Positions 5,634 through 9,022 of a stretch of 9,022 bases of DNA are shown one piece after another; the stretch's first letter is position 1, and every line of letters starts with the position of its first letter. The notes below the pieces were generated by a model, which was given only the letters and a program-made list of their open reading frames with translations, was not told the origin of the DNA and ran no database searches. The translations under genes were made by a program, and so were the position numbers. The DNA comes from Paracoccaceae bacterium (GTDB lineage: Bacteria; Pseudomonadota; Alphaproteobacteria; Rhodobacterales; Rhodobacteraceae), in contig SKWP01000428.1 of the NCBI GenBank assembly GCA_007128865.1, positions 1-9,022 on the forward strand. The letters are read 5' to 3'.

Positions 5634-6881
5634 TCAGTTGCCGCGCCGCTCGGCCTCGATCTGGCGCCAGCGCGCCACGTTGCGGTTGTGATCGGCAAGA
5701 TTCGTGGCAAAGGCATGCCCGCCGGTCCCGTCGGCCACGAAATACAGATAGGGCGTATCATCGGGGTTCAGCGCCGCGGCGATGCTGGCGCGGCCGGGGT
5801 TGGCGATCGGGGTCGGCGGCAGTCCGTCGATGACATAGGTGTTGTAAGGCGTTGCGCCACGCAGCTCGCTCTGCCGCAAGCCGCGGCCAAGGGTGCCGCG
5901 CCCGAGGGTGATGCCATAGATCACCGTCGGGTCGGTCTGCAGACGCATCGGCAGGCGCAACCGGTTGACAAACACGCTTGCCACCTTGCCGCGCTCATCG
6001 GGAACCGATGTCTCCTTTTCGATGATCGACGCCAGGATCAGCGCCTCCTCGGGCGTCGACACCGGCAAGCCCCCGACGCGCTGATCCCAGAGCTGCGCAA
6101 GGATCCGCTCCTGCCGGGCCTGCATCTCGGCCAGCAACGCAGCCCGTTCGGCCCCGCGCCGGGTCTCGTAGCTGCCGGGTGCAAGCAGGCCCTCCGGCGG
6201 CAGGCCCGAAACCTCTCCGGTCAGGAACTCGGCCCGGTTCAGGGCCTCAACCACCTGCCAGACGGTTGTCCCCTCGGCAACCACGACCTGGATACGCCCC
6301 TCGTCGATCGACGCGTTCGGACGCACCAGCCTGACGATTTCCCTGATGGTATCGAGATCGGTCTCGCGAAGATCCTCGACCGCCCGAACCGCCTGCAGAA
6401 CCTCCTCGGCCGGCTGCGCGGCTTCGGGAAAGGCCACCCCGCCGCTGCCGACCGAAAGCAGCGGCACCGCCCTCTGGGTAGCGTCGTCGAACACCCGCAC
6501 ATCCATGCGCACAGTGGTCACGCCGATGCGATAGATGATCTCGTCGGCGCATTCCTCGGCACTGGGCGTGGTTATGGTTTCGAGGATCTGCTGCATCGAG
6601 GCGCCCTCGGGCAGGATGTAGGAGCCAAAGCGCAGCTGGTCGGCCTTTTCGGTATAGCGCGCCCCGATGCGAAAGATCGTGCCGCTCGAAATCGCGCCAT
6701 GTGCCTCCAGATCACGCGAAACGGCAAGCAGCGTTGATCCGCGGTCCACCCGCAGGCACATCGCGCTTTCCAACGGCCCTTCGCCGCTGAACTCGCGCTG
6801 CGCCCAGCCAAGAACACCGCCAAGCAGCACAAGCCCGACGATGATCAGCGTCAGCGCGTTGGCGGCGATATGGCGGCCCAT
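5634..6881 (-). CDS. mltG: Endolytic murein transglycosylase MltG
   Basis: MltG is an inner-membrane lytic transglycosylase that cuts nascent peptidoglycan strands and acts as a chain terminator. The protein has 415 residues from ATG 6881, chosen because GGAAGGGG lies six bases upstream. A single membrane helix (about 7-26, ANALTLIIVGLVLLGGVLGW) anchors a periplasmic part. A LysM-like region (about 42-105, GSYILPEGASMQQILETIT) is followed by the YceG/MltG catalytic domain (about 197-410). The catalytic Glu288 lies in ILASIIEKET, followed by VASVFVNRL and LQTDPTVIYG, all hallmarks; YNTYVIDGLPPTPIANPG (346-363) closes the active site. Between the two domains lies an extra segment of about 90 residues (107-196) absent from the E. 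coli protein. fabF lies upstream, as is common in Rhodobacterales. Confidence 0.95.
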   Translation of the reverse strand: MGRHIAANALTLIIVGLVLLGGVLGWAQREFSGEGPLESAMCLRVDRGSTLLAVSRDLEAHGAISSGTIFRIGARYTEKADQLRFGSYILPEGASMQQILETITTPSAEECADEIIYRIGVTTVRMDVRVFDDATQRAVPLLSVGSGGVAFPEAAQPAEEVLQAVRAVEDLRETDLDTIREIVRLVRPNASIDEGRIQVVVAEGTTVWQVVEALNRAEFLTGEVSGLPPEGLLAPGSYETRRGAERAALLAEMQARQERILAQLWDQRVGGLPVSTPEEALILASIIEKETSVPDERGKVASVFVNRLRLPMRLQTDPTVIYGITLGRGTLGRGLRQSELRGATPYNTYVIDGLPPTPIANPGRASIAAALNPDDTPYLYFVADGTGGHAFATNLADHNRNVARWRQIEAERRGN

Positions 6882-6909
6882 GCCGAACCCCTTCCGATCC
6901 TGTCCGAGC

Positions 6910-6938
6910 GGGCTAGCGCAAAGTCGCGCCTGTCGCAA
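6910..6938 (-). promoter_or_regulatory. Weak candidate promoter for mltG
   Basis: On the minus strand, TTGCGA (6938-6933) is followed by 17 bases and TAGCCC (6915-6910). The -35 is fair (four of six) and the -10 poor. The position, about 30 bases before the mltG start codon, and the 155-base gap after fabF make a promoter here reasonable, but read-through from fabF is equally possible. Confidence 0.25.
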
Positions 6939-6952
6939 TCGCTTACCGGCAA

Positions 6953-6983
6953 GGCGCGGCTCACAAGCCGGTCAGCCCGCGCC
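6953..6983 (-). terminator. Hairpin in the fabF-mltG gap, possible weak terminator
   Basis: On the minus strand GGCGCGGGCT (6983-6974) pairs with AGCCGCGCC (6961-6953), nine pairs with one bulged G, around a 12-base loop. It lies about 55 bases after the fabF stop. Only TT follows the stem, so it lacks the U-tract of a typical intrinsic terminator. It could still end or slow fabF transcription in a GC-rich genome. Confidence 0.3.
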
Positions 6984-7036
6984 GGGCGGCCACGCTACCT
7001 GCCCTGCAACCGGAACGCGTGCCAGCCGACAGGGCA

Positions 7037-8299
7037 TCAGTCCCGCGGCTGCCCGACCGCGAGGCAGGCATTGGTTCCCCCGAACCCGAAGGAATTCGAA
7101 AGCGCGACGCGAATCTCGCGCTCACGGGCGGCATTGGGCGCCAGATCGATGCGCGCCTGCACCGCAGGATCGTCAAGGTTGATCGTCGGCGGCGCGACCT
7201 GATCGCGGATCGCCAGCACACAGAAGATCGCCTCGACAGCGCCGGCCGCGCCCAGCAGATGGCCGATGGAGGATTTGGTCGAACTCATCGTCGCCCGCCC
7301 CGCCGCATCGCCCAGCAGCCGTTCCACCGCGCCCAGCTCGATCGTATCGGCCATGGTCGAGGTGCCGTGCGCATTGACGTAATCCACCGCATCGGGCGTC
7401 AGGCCGGCATGGCGCAGCGCCGTCTGCATGGCCCGGAAACCGCCGTCGCCATCCTCGGACGGCGCGGTGATGTGCCAGGCATCGCCCGACAGCCCGTAGC
7501 CCAGTACCTCGGCATGGATGCGCGCGCCCCGCGCGCGGGCATGCTCCATCTCTTCCAGCACCACCACGCCGGCGCCTTCGCCCATCACGAAACCGTCGCG
7601 GTCGGTATCCCAGGGGCGCGACGCCGCCCTGGGGTCGTTCGCCCGCTTGGTCGACAGCGCCTTGCAGGCGTTGAAGCCGGCTATCCCGATCTCGCAGATC
7701 GGCGCCTCGGCCCCGCCGGCCACCATCACATCGGCATCGCCGAACTGGATCAGCCGCGCCGCATCGCCAATGGCATGGGCGCCGGTGGCGCAGGCGGTCA
7801 CCACCGCATGGTTCGGCCCCTTGAAGCCGTAGCGGATGCCCACATGACCCGAAATCAGGTTGATCAGCGCACCGGGAATGAAGAACGGCGATACCCGCCG
7901 CGGCCCGCGGTCGCGCAACAGCAGCGCGGTATCGGCAATGCTGGACAGCCCGCCGATACCCGAACCGATCATCACTCCGGTGCGCAGCCGGCCTTCCTCG
8001 TCCTCGGGCATCCAGCCGGAATCGCGCACCGCCTGATCGGCTGCGGCAATACCGTAAAGGATGAAGTCGTCGACCTTGCGCGCCTCTTTCGGCTCCATCC
8101 AGTCGTCGGGGTTGAAACTGCCGTCGCTGCCATCGCCGCGCGGGATCTCGCAGGCATAGGTCGTGGCCAGATGCGCGGCATCGAAACGGCTGATCGGCCC
8201 TGCCCCCGATTCTCCGGCCAGAAGCCGCCGCCAGCTTGGCTCTACCCCGCAGCCCAGCGGGCTCACCAGCCCCAGTCCCGTAATTGCTACCCGACGCAT
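7037..8299 (-). CDS. fabF: 3-oxoacyl-ACP synthase II (FabF)
   Basis: FabF condenses malonyl-ACP with acyl-ACP in cytoplasmic fatty acid elongation and is important for making cis-vaccenate. The start at 8299 (MRRVAITGLGLVSPLG) has GGAGA seven bases upstream; open frame further upstream runs through cobS in another frame and is a shadow. The product has 420 residues, normal for FabF. The full Cys-His-His set is present: Cys170 in VTACATGAHA, His311 in VNAHGTST, and His347 in SSTKSSIGHLLGAAGAVEA with Lys342. The Gly-rich C-terminal SFGFGGTNA (403-411) is intact. FabF is favoured over FabB by length and by sequence around the active site. The neighbour upstream is cobS, not acpP, so the usual acpP-fabF pairing is not seen here; the gene may be one of several fabF paralogues or the locus may be rearranged. 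Confidence 0.95.
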   Translation of the reverse strand: MRRVAITGLGLVSPLGCGVEPSWRRLLAGESGAGPISRFDAAHLATTYACEIPRGDGSDGSFNPDDWMEPKEARKVDDFILYGIAAADQAVRDSGWMPEDEEGRLRTGVMIGSGIGGLSSIADTALLLRDRGPRRVSPFFIPGALINLISGHVGIRYGFKGPNHAVVTACATGAHAIGDAARLIQFGDADVMVAGGAEAPICEIGIAGFNACKALSTKRANDPRAASRPWDTDRDGFVMGEGAGVVVLEEMEHARARGARIHAEVLGYGLSGDAWHITAPSEDGDGGFRAMQTALRHAGLTPDAVDYVNAHGTSTMADTIELGAVERLLGDAAGRATMSSTKSSIGHLLGAAGAVEAIFCVLAIRDQVAPPTINLDDPAVQARIDLAPNAAREREIRVALSNSFGFGGTNACLAVGQPRD

Positions 8300-8375
8300 C
8301 CGCCCATCTCCGCTGTCCGACCTCGACGCGGTGATAGCGCGGTTCAGGCGGCAGGAAAAGTCCGCCGCGGCCGGC

Positions 8376-9022
8376 TCAGCCCGCCTGTGGCGCCAGAATC
8401 GCCACCGCGGCCACCAGCGCCGCAAGCTCGGCCAGCTGCTGCACCGCGCCCAGCACATCGCCGGTCTGCCCGCCGATCCGCGACCGTGCAAACCCCGCCA
8501 CAGCGGCGGCCGAAAGCGCCGCAGCAAGGGCCATCGCCGCCATTGCCGCCCCGGCCGCCAGACCGGCAACAAACAGCGCCACGCCCGCCGCAAGCGCCGC
8601 CGTCGCGGCCGTCGGCCGGCCGACATGATGGGCAAGCCCGCCGCCACGCGCATTGGGCAGGGCCGCCATCGTCGCCACCATGGCCCCGCGCGACAGCACC
8701 GCCGCGGCCAGCATCGGCCCCATCACCTGCCCTGCCCCGAACAAGGCCGCCAGCGCCGCCCAGCGCCCCAGCATCACCAGCACCAGCGCCAGCACCCCGA
8801 AGGTGCCGATGCGGCTGTCCTTCATGATCTCGAGCCGCCGCGCGGTATCCGCCCCGCCCCAGAAACCGTCGGCGCAGTCTGCAAGCCCGTCCTCGTGCAG
8901 GGCCCCGGTCAGCATGACAGCCACGCCCAGCGCCAGCGCCGCCGCCAGCGCCGCCCCCAGCCCCAGCGCCATCGCCAGCCATCCCGCCAGCGCCGCCGGC
9001 ACTGCCACCACCAGCCCCGCCA
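8376..9022 (-). CDS. cobS: Adenosylcobinamide-GDP ribazoletransferase (CobS/CobV), 5' end cut by window edge
   Basis: CobS joins adenosylcobinamide-GDP and alpha-ribazole (or its phosphate) in the last steps of cobalamin synthesis at the inner membrane. About 215 residues are visible; the open frame runs off the right edge, and roughly 45 N-terminal residues of the family appear to be missing. An in-frame GTG at 9011 is probably internal. The signature [20 protein letters not shown] (about residues 34-53 counted from that GTG) carries the acidic metal/substrate residues, followed by [19 protein letters not shown] (58-76). The rest is Ala/Leu-rich with several membrane segments, as expected. 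It ends 76 bases before fabF; no clear terminator is visible between them. Other cobalamin genes would be expected upstream, outside the window. Confidence 0.93.
   Translation of the reverse strand, partial: AGLVVAVPAALAGWLAMALGLGAALAAALALGVAVMLTGALHEDGLADCADGFWGGADTARRLEIMKDSRIGTFGVLALVLVMLGRWAALAALFGAGQVMGPMLAAAVLSRGAMVATMAALPNARGGGLAHHVGRPTAATAALAAGVALFVAGLAAGAAMAAMALAAALSAAAVAGFARSRIGGQTGDVLGAVQQLAELAALVAAVAILAPQAG

Noticed and set aside
4563..6737. 724-codon plus-strand open frame opposite the PAAR protein and mltG
   Set aside because: Rich in His, Arg and Gly without recognisable domains, and it crosses several real genes and their gaps.
8300..8375. Promoter or terminator in the cobS-fabF gap
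   Set aside because: Only a five-pair stem with a ten-base loop and a poor TATCAC-like -10 were found, too weak to report as features.
7019..8827. 602-codon plus-strand open frame opposite fabF and cobS
   Set aside because: fabF and cobS on the other strand have complete signatures; this frame has none.

Overview
The window is GC-rich DNA in which every supported gene lies on the minus strand, so transcription runs from high to low coordinates. The core of a gene transfer agent (GTA) head cluster beside fabF and mltG, together with a CtrA-type TTAA-N7-TTAA box, points to an alphaproteobacterium, most likely order Rhodobacterales (Rhodobacter/Paracoccus-like). This assignment rests on gene content and protein character, not on a database search.

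Layout in transcription order: (1) 9022-8376, the C-terminal three quarters or more of cobS (adenosylcobinamide-GDP ribazoletransferase), cut by the window edge. (2) 8299-7037, fabF (3-oxoacyl-ACP synthase II). (3) 6881-5634, mltG (endolytic murein transglycosylase), after a 155-base gap with a possible hairpin and a weak promoter. (4) 5540-4665, a PAAR-domain protein with a C-terminal HExxH metallopeptidase domain of NleD/M91 type, with its own promoter-like sequence. This is a likely type VI secretion tip or effector. (5) 4665-4015, an exported protein of unknown function whose start overlaps the effector stop (TGATG). It is a candidate immunity or accessory partner. (6) A regulatory interval of about 195 bases at 3820-4014 with a CtrA-like box, a sigma70-like promoter and a strong hairpin in the predicted leader. 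(7) 3819-1, the start of the GTA structural cluster: small terminase-like g1, large terminase g2, portal g3, a small coiled-coil/membrane protein g3.5, and prohead protease g4, which runs off the left edge where the capsid gene would be expected.

The GTA genes form a tightly packed operon (g1/g2 overlap, g3/g3.5 ATGA overlap, an 8-base gap before g4) that packages host DNA into capsids. cobS, fabF and mltG are housekeeping genes. The most unusual part is the effector/partner pair between mltG and the GTA promoter, and the CtrA-type box immediately upstream of the GTA operon. No tRNA, rRNA, CRISPR, insertion sequence or transposase was found.
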